Shown here piece after piece: positions 51,263 through 61,554 of a stretch of DNA of 64,000 nt. This stretch comes from Allopusillimonas sp048270225. GTDB lineage: Bacteria; Pseudomonadota; Gammaproteobacteria; Burkholderiales; Burkholderiaceae_B. Position 1 is the stretch's first letter; every line of letters begins with the position of its first letter. The stretch lies in assembly GCA_048270225.1 (NCBI GenBank), contig JBLWTG010000002.1:62001-126000 (forward strand), written 5' to 3'. The position numbers were made by a program, and so were the translations under genes. Below the pieces are notes generated by a model. It saw nothing but the letters and a program-made list of their open reading frames with translations. It ran no database searches and was not told where the DNA came from.

Positions 51263-52309
51263 ATGAGCAAGCCCTTTGTGGATGTTGCGGCAGGCCTGAT
51301 CCTGCGGCCCGATGGCACCATGCTGCTGGCGCAGCGTCCGCAGGGCAAGCCCTGGTCAGGATGGTGGGAGCTGCCGGGCGGCAAGATCGAGCCCGGTGAG
51401 AACACCTTGCAGGCGCTGGCGCGCGAGCTCAAGGAAGAGCTGGACATCACCGTCACCCGGGCCACTCCCTGGATCACCTACATCCATGAATACCCCAAGA
51501 ACATCGTTCGTCTGGCGTTTTGCCGGGTAACCGCCTGGGAGGGCGAGCCGTCGGGCATAGAGGGCCAGGCGCTGGCCTGGGTCGACCTGCGGGCCGATGC
51601 CCTGCCGGTCGAGCCGCTGCTGCCTGCCACGCTGCCGCCCATGCGCTGGATACGCCTGCCCGAACGCTATTTAGTCACCCGCCTGGGCGGGCTTGCCGAA
51701 TTGCCGGCCAGCCTGGCCAGGCTGGACCAGGCGCTGCGCGCCGGCGTAAAGCTGGTGCAGTTCCGCGAGCCCGACAGCGACATGAGCGCGTCGCAACTGC
51801 ACGATGCCTTCCAGCAGGTGCTGCAGCGCTGCCATGCGCAAGGTGCGCGCTGCCTGGTCAATAGCGTGCATCCCGAATCCTGGTGGGACCAGGCCGACGG
51901 CGTGCACTTGCGTGCAGCCGATGCGCGCGCTCAAGCGCAGGCGCGGTCCGCAGCGGATGTCGGGGCAACGCCATCGCGGGCCGAGCCGGATGTGGCCAAC
52001 ACCCCGGCCACCGTTGCGCCGCAGGGCGCCGATGGCCGCAATGGCCGGCTGCTCGGCGTCTCGGCGCATACGCCCCAGGACTTGAGCGCGGCACGCGCAC
52101 TCGATGCGGATTTCGTGGTGCTGGGCCATGTGCTGGATACCCCCTCGCACCCCGGCGAACCCGGCATGGGCTGGGATGCATTCGCAGCGCTCGCCGCGCA
52201 GGCCGGCCTGCCCGTGCTCGCCATCGGCGGTATGTCGGACAGCCTCATCGAGACTGCCTGGCGCCATGGCGCCCACGGTATCGCCGGCATACGCGGCCTG
52301 GCGCAATAA
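51263..52309 (+). CDS. Nudix hydrolase fused to a thiamine phosphate synthase-like domain
   Basis: A 348-residue two-domain protein. Residues 1-135 are a MutT-type Nudix domain with the full Nudix box GGKIEPGENTLQALARELKEEL (seen as GX5EX7REXXEE), expected to hydrolyse oxidised or damaged nucleotides such as 8-oxo-dGTP. Residues about 140-348 are a TenI/ThiE-like barrel: LVQFREPDSD, DGVHLRAADARA, LGVSAHTPQDL and VLAIGGMSDS; the ThiE motif residue pattern ND before the barrel strand reads NS here, so synthase activity is doubtful. An Ala/Pro/Gln-rich insert at about 215-255 interrupts the barrel. This fusion is known from other beta- and gammaproteobacteria. Confidence 0.87.
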   Translation: MSKPFVDVAAGLILRPDGTMLLAQRPQGKPWSGWWELPGGKIEPGENTLQALARELKEELDITVTRATPWITYIHEYPKNIVRLAFCRVTAWEGEPSGIEGQALAWVDLRADALPVEPLLPATLPPMRWIRLPERYLVTRLGGLAELPASLARLDQALRAGVKLVQFREPDSDMSASQLHDAFQQVLQRCHAQGARCLVNSVHPESWWDQADGVHLRAADARAQAQARSAADVGATPSRAEPDVANTPATVAPQGADGRNGRLLGVSAHTPQDLSAARALDADFVVLGHVLDTPSHPGEPGMGWDAFAALAAQAGLPVLAIGGMSDSLIETAWRHGAHGIAGIRGLAQ

Positions 52310-52343
52310 GTGCGACGGGCGGCGCCCAGCGCCGCCGCTCCGC

Positions 52344-53861
52344 CTATTCCTGAACCTTCACCCTAAAGCCGCCATTCCAGCCGCCGCCCAGCGCGGCGAT
52401 CAGCTGCACGCTGGTCGTCAGCCGCTGCGCCTGCAGCTGCAGCGACGATCGTTCCGCGCTCAGCGCGCTTGCCTCAACCTGCACCACACTCAGATAGTCG
52501 ATCATGCCCGCATCGTACTGGTTCTGAGTCAGCCGCAAGGAGGCGCGTGCCGCATCCAGCGCGCGGGTCTGCGCAAGCTGTTCCTGGCCCAGCGTATGCA
52601 AGGCCACCAGATAATCCTCAACCTCGCGCAGCGCGGTCAGCACAGACTGGCGATAGGAGGCGGCCTGCGCATCGTAAGCCGCCCGCGCCTGCTCCACCTG
52701 GGCTTGCCGCGCACCGCCGTCGAAAATCGTCAGCGCCAGCGCGGGCCCCAGCGACCAGAAGCGGGCCGGCGCGGTCAGCCATTCGGCCCACTCGCCGCTG
52801 CGAAAACCGCCCTGAGCGCTCAGGGTCAGGTCCGGAAACCAGGCCGCCTGGGCGACGCCGATGCGTTCATTCGCCTCGGCTGCGCGGCGCTCGGCCGCCG
52901 CCACATCGGGGCGACGCTGCAGCAATTGCGCAGGCAAACCCACCGGAATAGTCGGCACCGTCGAGAGCGCAGTGGTTTCAGGCAGGCTGAAGGTGGAAGG
53001 CGGAACCCCGACCAGCACCGCAATGGCATGCTCCAATTGGGCGCGCTGGGAATCGAGCGCCAGTTGCTGCACCCGGGCATTTTCCAGCTGGGCGCGTGCC
53101 GTCTGCACATCGACCAGTCCGGCCACGCCAGCCGCGTAACGGTTCTGCGTAGTCTGCAGCGATCGTTCATAGGCCGCCACCGTCTGCGCATACAGGCGGC
53201 GCTCCGCGTCCGCAAAGCGCAGATTGAAATAACTCTGAGCCAGTGTGGACTGCATGCTCAGGCGCATTGTGGCGATATCGGCGGCGCTGGCCTGCAAGCT
53301 GGCCTGACTGGCCTGGACAGAGCGGCGCACCTTGCCCCAGAGATCGGGCTCCCAGCTTACCGTGCCGGACAGGTTGTACTGATTGCCTGCCGTCGAGCCT
53401 CGTCCGCTGCTGCCGCTGGTGTAGTCAGAATAACCGCCATTGCCGCTGCCCGAGCGGGTTGTCGAGAGCGATGTGCCCAGGGTGGGAAACAGGGCCGAAC
53501 GCGAGGATTGCAGAACGGCCTGCGCCTGGCGATACTGCGCCTCGGCCTGCGCGATGTCTAGGTTGTCGGCATTCAGACGCGCCATGAGTCCGGACAGTGT
53601 CGCATCGTCGTACATGCCCCACCAGTCCCCGCGCAATGCCGCATCGTCGGGCAAGGCCCGGACCCAGCCCTGGTTGGCTGCATCGCTGCCTGCCGCGTCG
53701 AGCGACTTGAACGACGCGCCTACATCCATGCCGGGACGCTGATAATCGGGCCCGACAGCGCAAGCCGACAGCAGCGCGGTCAACGCCGCCGCAGCCAGCA
53801 GCCTGCTCGCACCCGACGGGAATCGAGGTTCTTGGACGGTCTGTGTCATGTCTTTAGCCAT
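52344..53861 (-). CDS. outer membrane efflux lipoprotein (NodT/OprM family)
   Basis: TolC-like outer membrane channel of the RND pump encoded upstream on the same strand. The 505-residue product has a lipobox LLSACAVGPDY with the lipidated cysteine at about residue 34, two OEP repeats with long helices, and the family start VGPDYQRPGM. The start with a GGAGG site 12 nt upstream is used; a second Met at residue 5 is possible. It follows mdtC by 18 bp, completing an mdtA-mdtB-mdtC-channel operon. Confidence 0.92.
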   Translation of the reverse strand: MAKDMTQTVQEPRFPSGASRLLAAAALTALLSACAVGPDYQRPGMDVGASFKSLDAAGSDAANQGWVRALPDDAALRGDWWGMYDDATLSGLMARLNADNLDIAQAEAQYRQAQAVLQSSRSALFPTLGTSLSTTRSGSGNGGYSDYTSGSSGRGSTAGNQYNLSGTVSWEPDLWGKVRRSVQASQASLQASAADIATMRLSMQSTLAQSYFNLRFADAERRLYAQTVAAYERSLQTTQNRYAAGVAGLVDVQTARAQLENARVQQLALDSQRAQLEHAIAVLVGVPPSTFSLPETTALSTVPTIPVGLPAQLLQRRPDVAAAERRAAEANERIGVAQAAWFPDLTLSAQGGFRSGEWAEWLTAPARFWSLGPALALTIFDGGARQAQVEQARAAYDAQAASYRQSVLTALREVEDYLVALHTLGQEQLAQTRALDAARASLRLTQNQYDAGMIDYLSVVQVEASALSAERSSLQLQAQRLTTSVQLIAALGGGWNGGFRVKVQE

Positions 53862-53879
53862 TCAAAAAAACTGCCTCCA

Positions 53880-56800
53880 TCATTCGGCCGCGGCGTCGAC
53901 CATACCCTGCCGGCGCCGACGGCGCGAGGCCCAGAGCCGGAAGCGGTCAAGATAAAGATAAACCACCGGTGTGGTGTACAGCGTCAGCACCTGGCTGATC
54001 AGCAGGCCGCCGACAATGGTCAGGCCGAGCGGCCGCCGCATCTCCACGCCCGCGCCCGAAGCCAGCACCAGCGGCAAGGCGCCCAGCATGGCGGAGATGG
54101 TCGTCATCATGATGGGCCGAAATCGCACCAGGCAGGCCTGGTAAATTGCCTCGCGCGAAGACAGGCCTTGCTGCCGCTCGGCCAGCAGGGCGAAGTCAAC
54201 CATCATGATGGCATTCTTTTTGACGATGCCGATCAGCAGGAATACGCCGATCAGTGCGATCAAGGAAAACTCCTGCCCCAGCATCAGCAGCGCAAGCAGC
54301 GCGCCCACACCGGCCGAGGGCAGGGTCGACAGAATCGTGATCGGATGCACATAGCTTTCGTACAGCATCCCGAGCACGATATACATGGTGACCAGCGCCG
54401 CCAGGATGAGCCAGGGCTGCTGCGACAGGGATTTCTGCAGCTCTTGCGCATCGCCCTGAAAGCCCGCCTGTATCTGATCCGTGGGCAGGCCGGTCGCCGC
54501 CACTGCCTGCTCGATGGCCAGCGTGGCCTGCTCCAGCGATACGCCAGGCGCAAGGTTGAAGGAGATGGACTCCGAGGCCAGCAGCCCCTCGTGCTTTACG
54601 CTCAGCGGCGCGCTGCCCATCTCAAATCGCGTGAATGCCGACAAGGGGATGCGCTTGCCGTCGGCGGTCACGACCTCGACCTGCTTTAGCGATTCGACAT
54701 CCTGCGCATACTGGTCATCCACGCCCATCACGACATGATACTGATTGAGCGGGCGATAGATCACCGATACCTGGCGCAGGCTGAATGAATTGTTCAGCGT
54801 GGAGGCGATCAGCGACATGTCCACCCCCAGGCGCGTGGCGGCATCGCGATCGATGACAAGCTGCACGCGCCGGCCTTTGTCTTCGATATCGGTATCGACA
54901 TCAACCAGTTCGGGCAGCTTCAGCATGGCCTGCTGCACGCGCGGCAGCCAGGTTTTCAGCAGATCAAGATCGCCGCCCATCAAACCGTAGTCGTAACTCG
55001 CGCTGCCGCCCCCGCCGCCCACGAAGATGTCCTGCTGCGGCACCAGCGTCAGCCTGGCGCCGGGCACACTCAGAAACTTGCCGCGCAGCCTGTTGACCAC
55101 ATCCTGAGCGCTGGCCTGGCGCTCGGCCAGCGGCTTGAGCTGGATCATCAGAAAGGAGGAATTGCTGCCCCCTCGCCCGCCGGCAAATCCAGCCACGGTT
55201 TCGATGGCAGGATCCTGCAGCAGAATATCGCGGAAGCGATCAAGCTTGGGCTTCATGGCATGGAAAGAGATGCCCTGGTCCACGCGGAAAAAGCCCAGCA
55301 GTTGTCCTGTGTCCTGCTGAGGCAGCAAGCCCTTTGGCACCACCGCATAAAGATATAGATTCAGGCCTATCGTAGCGGCCAGCAGCAGCATCATCACGGG
55401 GCCATGCGCCAGCGCCCAACCAAGCGAACGGCGATAGCCGCGCCAGAAGAGGTCGCCCACGGATTCGAACAGGCTGCCGATGGCCTGGCCCGCCCGACAC
55501 AGGCCACGCCACAGCCCGCCGGCAACGCGTGCCATCCCGGCGCTGGCCCTGGGCTGGCGCGGCCGCTGCGCCTTGAGCAGGCGGGCGCACATCATGGGCG
55601 TGACCGTGACCGACACCAGCAGCGACACCAGGACGGACACCGACAGGGTGACGGCGAACTCCTTGAACAGCCGGCCGGCCATGCCGCCCATCAGCAGCAT
55701 GGGAATAAAGACAGCCACCAGCGACAGGCTCATGGCCAGCACGGTAAACCCAACCTCTCGCGCGCCGCGTATCGACGCCCGCAGCGGCGTGGCGCCGCGC
55801 TCTATGTGACGCATGATGTTTTCCAGCACCACAATGGCGTCATCGACCACGAACCCGGTCGTCACAATCAGGGCCATCAGCGAGATGGTATTGAGCGTAT
55901 AGCCGAACCACAGCATGAAACTGAAGGTCGTGATCAATGAAGCGGGCACGGCAATGGCCGGGATCAGGGCCGCGCGCGGGTTGCGCAGGAACAGCAGCAC
56001 CACCAGCACCACGAGCAGCACGGCAATCAGCAAGGTGATTTCCGCCTCGTGCAGTGAGGCGCGTATGCTGGGCGTACGGTCTTGCGCAACCGTCAGGGTG
56101 ACGTGCGCCGGCAGCATGGCCTCGAAGGCAGGCAGTTCGGCCCGGATGGCGTCCACGGTCTCGATGATGTTGGCATCAGCCTGTCGCCGCACCAGCAGCA
56201 GCACCGCCTGCCGATCGTTGAAAAATCCTACGTTGAAGGCGTTTTCAACCGAATCCTCAACGCGCGCGACATCCTCCAGGCGTATGGGCGCGCCATCGCG
56301 CCAGGCAATGATCAGCGGCTTGTACTGCTCTGCCCGCGCCAGTTGTCCGCCCGAACTCAATTGCCAGTTGTACTGATCGTTTTCAACCACGCCATTGGGC
56401 CGCATGGTGTTCGCGCTGGACAGCGCCGCCCTCACATCATCCAGCGCGACACCCGCGGCATTGAGCGCATGCGGATTCAGGCTGACGCGGATCGCCGGCA
56501 GCGAGCTGCCGCCGACCTCGACTTCGCCCACGCCCGCAACCTGCGCCAGCTTTTGCGCCAGCACGGTGGACGCCAGATCGTACAGCTGCCCCTGGGTCGC
56601 CGTGGCGGAGGTCAGCGCCAGCACCATGATGGGCGCCGAGGACGGGTTGACCTTGTGATAGGTGGGGTTGTTGCGCAGGCTGGAGGGCAACATGGTGCGC
56701 GCCGCATTGATGGCCGCCTGCACATCGCGTGCCGCGCTGTTGATGTCCCGGTCCAGATCGAACATCAGCGTAATCCGCGTCGAGCCTTCGGAGCTGCGCG

Positions 56801-57047
56801 AGCTCATCTCGCTGATGCCCGCGATCGAACCCAGCGATTGTTCGAGCGGCGTCGCCACGCTGGAGGCCATGGTTTCCGGACTGGCGCCCGCCATGCTGGC
56901 CGATACCGAAATCATGGGGAAGTCGATCTGCGGCAGAGGCGCCACCGGCAGGAACACCAGCGCCAGGCCGCCTGTCAGCACCATGGCCAGACACAGCAGC
57001 GACGTCGCCACCGGCCGCATGATGAACAGGCTGAAGAAACGCATCAC
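53880..57047 (-). CDS. mdtC: RND multidrug efflux permease MdtC
   Basis: Inner membrane proton/drug antiporter of 1055 residues, one half of the heteromeric MdtBC pump. Twelve helices and two large periplasmic domains are evident; the helix 4 to 6 proton-relay region shows NTISLMALIVTTGFVVDDAIVVLENI near residue 390. PSSLRNNPTYHKVNPSSAPIMVLAL near residue 120 is characteristic of MdtB/C-type pumps. The start is in the ATGA overlap with mdtB. A Pro/Arg-rich insert occurs in the middle loop (about 495-515). Confidence 0.93.
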   Translation of the reverse strand: MMRFFSLFIMRPVATSLLCLAMVLTGGLALVFLPVAPLPQIDFPMISVSASMAGASPETMASSVATPLEQSLGSIAGISEMSSRSSEGSTRITLMFDLDRDINSAARDVQAAINAARTMLPSSLRNNPTYHKVNPSSAPIMVLALTSATATQGQLYDLASTVLAQKLAQVAGVGEVEVGGSSLPAIRVSLNPHALNAAGVALDDVRAALSSANTMRPNGVVENDQYNWQLSSGGQLARAEQYKPLIIAWRDGAPIRLEDVARVEDSVENAFNVGFFNDRQAVLLLVRRQADANIIETVDAIRAELPAFEAMLPAHVTLTVAQDRTPSIRASLHEAEITLLIAVLLVVLVVLLFLRNPRAALIPAIAVPASLITTFSFMLWFGYTLNTISLMALIVTTGFVVDDAIVVLENIMRHIERGATPLRASIRGAREVGFTVLAMSLSLVAVFIPMLLMGGMAGRLFKEFAVTLSVSVLVSLLVSVTVTPMMCARLLKAQRPRQPRASAGMARVAGGLWRGLCRAGQAIGSLFESVGDLFWRGYRRSLGWALAHGPVMMLLLAATIGLNLYLYAVVPKGLLPQQDTGQLLGFFRVDQGISFHAMKPKLDRFRDILLQDPAIETVAGFAGGRGGSNSSFLMIQLKPLAERQASAQDVVNRLRGKFLSVPGARLTLVPQQDIFVGGGGGSASYDYGLMGGDLDLLKTWLPRVQQAMLKLPELVDVDTDIEDKGRRVQLVIDRDAATRLGVDMSLIASTLNNSFSLRQVSVIYRPLNQYHVVMGVDDQYAQDVESLKQVEVVTADGKRIPLSAFTRFEMGSAPLSVKHEGLLASESISFNLAPGVSLEQATLAIEQAVAATGLPTDQIQAGFQGDAQELQKSLSQQPWLILAALVTMYIVLGMLYESYVHPITILSTLPSAGVGALLALLMLGQEFSLIALIGVFLLIGIVKKNAIMMVDFALLAERQQGLSSREAIYQACLVRFRPIMMTTISAMLGALPLVLASGAGVEMRRPLGLTIVGGLLISQVLTLYTTPVVYLYLDRFRLWASRRRRRQGMVDAAAE

Positions 57048-60000
57048 ACCGCTCCGTCATCGGCCATGCGCTGCGGCGCATGCCGGCGAGTGCGGCTGGC
57101 CAGCCGCTCGAACATCAGATAGATGACCGGCGTGGTGAACAGCGTCAGCACCTGGCTGCACAACAGGCCGCCCACCATCACCAGGCCCAGCGGCTGGCGC
57201 ATCTCCGCGCCCGATCCCGTGGCGAACATCAGCGGTATGGCACTGAACAGTGCGGCAAGCGTGGTCATCAGAATGGGCCGAAAGCGCAGCAGCGCCGCCT
57301 CGTGGATGGCCGCCTGGGGCGACAGGCCGCGCGAACGCTCGGCATCCAGGGCAAAATCTATCATCATGATGGCGTTCTTCTTGACGATGCCTATCAGCAG
57401 GATGATGCCGATGACGCCGATCATGTCCAGCTCGGACCCTGTCAGCAGCAGTGCCAGCAGCGCGCCGATGGCCGCCGAGGGCAGTGTCGACAGTATCGTG
57501 ACAGGATGGATGTAGCTTTCGTACAGCACGCCCAGCACAATGTACATGGTGGCCACAGCGGCCAGCATCAGCCACAGCGTGCTGGAGAGCGACAGCTGGA
57601 ACGCGCGCGCCGCCCCCTGGAAACGCAAGTCCAGCGAGGCGGGCATGGACAGCTCTGTCTGCGCATGGCGTATCGCCACCACGGCATCGGACAGCGCCAC
57701 GCCCGGCGCCAGGTTAAAGGCAATCGTCGTCGCCGGAAACTGTCCCAGACGCTCGACGGCAAGCAGGGTGCTGCGTTCCTCGACGCGCGCCAGACTGCTG
57801 ATGGGTACCGGACCGCCCGAGGCAGTAGGAACGTAAATGCGGTCCAGCGCATTCGGGTCCTGGCGGAATTGCGGCGCAACCTCAAGCACAACGCGATACT
57901 GCGCCGATTGCGTGAAAATCGTCGAGATCAGTCGTTGTCCGAAAGCGTCGTAGAGCGCGTCATCGATCATGGCATTGGTCACACCCAGGCGTGCAGCCGC
58001 ATCCCTGTCTATCACCAGCGTGGTTTGCAGGCCCCGATCCTGCAGATTGCCCACCACCAGACTCAGCTCCGGAATCCCGCGCAAGGCCTGGATGAGCCTG
58101 GGCGTCCATTCGGACAGGACGGCGGTATCGGGATCGGACAGCGTCATCTGGTATTGCGCGCGCCCGATCCGGTCATCAACGGTCAGATCCTGCACCGGCT
58201 GCATGAAAACCTGGATATCGGTCAACGCGGCGAGCTTTTGGTCAAGACGATTGATGACGTCGCTGGCCGAGGCCTCGCGCTCGCTCAACGGTTTGAGCGC
58301 GATCTGCATGCTGCCCGTATTGAGCGTGGCGTTGTTGCCGTCGATGCCGATGAAAGACGATACCGCCTGCACGTCGGGATCCTTCAGAATGAGATCGACC
58401 GCGGCGGACTGCCGTCGGGCCATGCCACTGAACGACACAGTCTGCGGCCCCTGGCTGATGGCCTGTATCAGACCGGTATCCTGCTGCGGGAAAAACCCCT
58501 TGGGTACCATCATGTACAGCAGCACGGTCAATACCAGCGTACCCAGCGCCACCAGCAGCGTAAGCCGCTGATGGCCCAGCACCCAGCCCAGGCCGTGGTC
58601 ATAGGCCTTGATCAGCCTGTCCATCCATCCGGCCGCCGCCTGCTGAAAGCGCCCCGACTTCACCTCGGACTCGGGGCGCAGCAAACGCGCGCACATCATG
58701 GGCGTGAGCGTCAGCGAAATCACCAGCGACAAAAGAATGGCAACCGACAGTGTGATCGCAAACTCGCGAAACAGCCTGCCGATCACATCGCTCATGAACA
58801 ACAGCGGAATCAGCACGGCAATCAGGGACAGCGTCAGCGACACCAAGGTAAACCCGATCTGCTGCGCACCCTTGAGCGCCGCCTTGAGCGGCGTTTCGCC
58901 TTTTTCGATATAACGCGCCACGTTCTCGATCATGACAATGGCGTCGTCGACCACAAAACCTGTGGCGATGGTCAGAGCCATAAGCGTGAGGTTGTTCACG
59001 CTGAAGCCGGCCAAATACATGATGCCGAAGGTGCCCACCAGCGACAGCGGCACCACGACGCTGGGGATCAGCGTGGCAGTCCAGCTGCGCAGGAAGGCAA
59101 ACGTCACCAGGACCACCAGGGCAATGGCCAGCAGCATTTCTATCTTGACATGATGGATGGAGTCGCGGATGGTCTGAGTGCGATCCGTGGCAACGGCCAC
59201 GTCGACGCCGACCGGCAACGCCTGGCGCAAGGACGGCAGCAGCGCCTCGACCTTGTCCACAACGTCGATCACATTCGCGCCCGGCTGCCGCTGGATATTG
59301 AGCAGAATCGCCGGCGTATCGCCCAGCCATGCCGCCTGCCTGATGTTCTCCGCATCGTTGCGCGCCTCGGCGACGTCCTTGAGCCGCAAGGGCGCCCCGT
59401 TCTCATAGGCAACAATGAGGTTCTCGTAGTCCTCGCGCGACCGCAGCTGATCGTTGGCATTGATGGTCGTGGACCGCTCCGGCCCATCCAGATTGCCCTT
59501 GGGCTGATTGACGTTGGCGCCGGTAATGGCGCTGCGCAGGCTGGCCAGAGTGAGCCCGTGCGAGGCCAGGGCCTGAGGGTTGGCCTGTATACGTACTGCC
59601 GGGCGCTGGCCGCCTGCCACGCTCACCAGGCCGACGCCGCTGATCTGCGACAGCTTCTGGGCCACGCGGATGTCAATGAGATCCCGCACCTCGTACAGAG
59701 GCAGCGTGGGCGAGGTCACCGCAAGACTGATCACGGCGGCATCAGCCGGATTCACCTTGTTGTAGATGGGCGGCGACGGCAGATCATTGGGCAGGAGGTT
59801 GGACGCGGCATTGATGGCCGCCTGCACTTCCTGTTCGGCCACGTCCAGCGGCAGATCCAGATCGAACTGCAGCGTGATCAGCGACGCGCCGCCCGAGCTG
59901 GTCGAGGTCATCTGCGTCAGGCCCGGCATCTGTCCGAACTGTCGCTCCAGCGGCGAGGTGACCAGGGCGGTCATCACGTCGGGGCTGGCCCCCGGGTAGA

Positions 60001-60148
60001 GCGTAGATACCTGTATGGTGGGGTAATCCACCTGCGGCAGCGCCGCCACCGGCAACAGGCGATACGCGATCAGCCCCGCGATCAGCACGGCAATCATGGC
60101 CAGGGTTGTCGCCACCGGCCGCAGAATGAATATGCGCGACAGATTCAC
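57044..60148 (-). CDS. mdtB: RND multidrug efflux permease MdtB
   Basis: Second RND permease, 1034 residues, the larger partner of MdtC in the MdtABC system. VNNLTLMALTIATGFVVDDAIVMIENVARYIE is the helix 4 relay with its paired aspartates; LPNDLPSPPIYNKVNPADAAVISLAV near residue 118 and DVIGRLFREFAITLSVAILLSL also fit. It overlaps mdtC by 4 bp and follows mdtA by 8 bp. Confidence 0.93.
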   Translation of the reverse strand: MNLSRIFILRPVATTLAMIAVLIAGLIAYRLLPVAALPQVDYPTIQVSTLYPGASPDVMTALVTSPLERQFGQMPGLTQMTSTSSGGASLITLQFDLDLPLDVAEQEVQAAINAASNLLPNDLPSPPIYNKVNPADAAVISLAVTSPTLPLYEVRDLIDIRVAQKLSQISGVGLVSVAGGQRPAVRIQANPQALASHGLTLASLRSAITGANVNQPKGNLDGPERSTTINANDQLRSREDYENLIVAYENGAPLRLKDVAEARNDAENIRQAAWLGDTPAILLNIQRQPGANVIDVVDKVEALLPSLRQALPVGVDVAVATDRTQTIRDSIHHVKIEMLLAIALVVLVTFAFLRSWTATLIPSVVVPLSLVGTFGIMYLAGFSVNNLTLMALTIATGFVVDDAIVMIENVARYIEKGETPLKAALKGAQQIGFTLVSLTLSLIAVLIPLLFMSDVIGRLFREFAITLSVAILLSLVISLTLTPMMCARLLRPESEVKSGRFQQAAAGWMDRLIKAYDHGLGWVLGHQRLTLLVALGTLVLTVLLYMMVPKGFFPQQDTGLIQAISQGPQTVSFSGMARRQSAAVDLILKDPDVQAVSSFIGIDGNNATLNTGSMQIALKPLSEREASASDVINRLDQKLAALTDIQVFMQPVQDLTVDDRIGRAQYQMTLSDPDTAVLSEWTPRLIQALRGIPELSLVVGNLQDRGLQTTLVIDRDAAARLGVTNAMIDDALYDAFGQRLISTIFTQSAQYRVVLEVAPQFRQDPNALDRIYVPTASGGPVPISSLARVEERSTLLAVERLGQFPATTIAFNLAPGVALSDAVVAIRHAQTELSMPASLDLRFQGAARAFQLSLSSTLWLMLAAVATMYIVLGVLYESYIHPVTILSTLPSAAIGALLALLLTGSELDMIGVIGIILLIGIVKKNAIMMIDFALDAERSRGLSPQAAIHEAALLRFRPILMTTLAALFSAIPLMFATGSGAEMRQPLGLVMVGGLLCSQVLTLFTTPVIYLMFERLASRTRRHAPQRMADDGAV

Positions 60149-60156
60149 AGGCCGTC

Positions 60157-61449
60157 CTAATGCGTCTTGCGGCCATCCGCCGCCGGTGCGGCGGCGGTCG
60201 GTGCAGTGGCGGCGCCTGCCTGACCACGCTGGCCAGTGCGACCGGCCGGCGGTGTGGACGAGGCCGCGGCGCCCGGATCGGCGTCACCGCTGACAACCTT
60301 CACCGTCGCGCCCTCGCGCAGCCGGTCCACACCCTCGACAACCACCCGCTGTCCCGCCTTCAGGCCGGATGCCACACCGGTTTTCCCGTCGTCGGTACGT
60401 CCCGTCTTGATCGCCTGTATGTGCACCTTGCTCTGCTCATCGACGGTATACACGAACGCGCCTATGGTGCCCTGCTGGACCGCCGCGGAGGGAATCACCA
60501 GGGAGTCGACCGTATCGACATGCAGGTGCACATTCACGAACTGATTGGGAAACAGGGTTTCGTCATCGTTAGCGAAACGGGCCTTGAGCCGCACCGTACC
60601 CGTTGTCACATCGATCTGGTTGTCGATGGAGGCCAGCTCGCCGGAGGCGATACGCCTGGCATCGGCGCTGTCGTACAGCTCGATCCCCAGCGTCTTGCCG
60701 GTCCGCAACTGTGCGACGACATCCGGCAATTGCGCCTGCGGCAGGGAAAACAACACGCTGATCGGCTGGGTCTGGGTGATGACAACCAGTCCGTCTGTAT
60801 TGGATGCGTTAATGATATTGCCAACGTCCACCTTGCGCAGACCCAGCCGCCCGGAAATCGGTGCGGTGACCTTGGTGTACGCCAGCTCAAGCCTGGCGCT
60901 GTCCACCGCCGCCTTGTCGCTGGCGACCGCACCCTGCAATTGCTGCACCAGCGCCGACTGGGTATCGACCTGCTGGCGCGCAATCGAGTTCTGCTTGAAC
61001 AGCTGCTGATAGCGTTGCAGGTCGCGCTGGGCATTGCGCAGTTGCGCTTCGTTCTGCTTTTGCTGTCCCAGCGCCTGATCCAGCGCTACCTGATAGCTGC
61101 GCGGATCGATTCTGGCCAGTACATCGCCCTGCTCGACCTTCTGGCCTTCGGCAAAGGCGACCTCGATCAGCTCGCCATCCACCTGGCTGCGCACCGTGGC
61201 CGTGTTGTAGGCGGTGACCGTACCCACGGCTCTGAGCACATAGTTGATCCTGCCGGCCTGGACCGGCGCCACCTTGACGGGGACCTCCATGCCCGCCATC
61301 CTGCCATGGCGGGAGAAGGGATTGCTGACGGTTTTGGCAGGCTGGCGAGTGGCCAGCCAATAGCCTCCGACGATCAATAACAGGGCAGCGGCCAGCCACA
61401 ACCAGGACAGGCGGCGTTTTTCTTTAAGCTCGGACCGAGGTTCCGGCAT
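60157..61449 (-). CDS. mdtA: RND efflux membrane fusion protein MdtA
   Basis: Periplasmic adaptor that links MdtBC to the outer membrane channel. The 430-residue protein has one N-terminal membrane anchor (about 16-32), lipoyl halves around IEVAFAEGQKVEQGDVLARID and PISGRLGLRKVDVGN, a coiled-coil hairpin between them, and a Pro/Ala/Gln-rich C-terminal tail (about 390-430). It is the first gene of the operon; a promoter probably lies in the 105 bp before it, where no clean pair was identified. Confidence 0.92.
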   Translation of the reverse strand: MPEPRSELKEKRRLSWLWLAAALLLIVGGYWLATRQPAKTVSNPFSRHGRMAGMEVPVKVAPVQAGRINYVLRAVGTVTAYNTATVRSQVDGELIEVAFAEGQKVEQGDVLARIDPRSYQVALDQALGQQKQNEAQLRNAQRDLQRYQQLFKQNSIARQQVDTQSALVQQLQGAVASDKAAVDSARLELAYTKVTAPISGRLGLRKVDVGNIINASNTDGLVVITQTQPISVLFSLPQAQLPDVVAQLRTGKTLGIELYDSADARRIASGELASIDNQIDVTTGTVRLKARFANDDETLFPNQFVNVHLHVDTVDSLVIPSAAVQQGTIGAFVYTVDEQSKVHIQAIKTGRTDDGKTGVASGLKAGQRVVVEGVDRLREGATVKVVSGDADPGAAASSTPPAGRTGQRGQAGAATAPTAAAPAADGRKTH

Positions 61450-61554
61450 TCAGGGCTCCGGGATGGGAATAAACAGGCGTCATTTTCGCCTATTGCCGCC
61501 CGGACAGGCACAGACTTTGGCAATCTGAAATGTAGCGCAACAACTATTGTTGCC

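Noticed and set aside
57080..60160. 1026-residue open frame antisense to mdtB
   Set aside because: A shadow of a long high-GC gene: it mirrors mdtB, is rich in His/Gln/Arg and has no recognisable domains.
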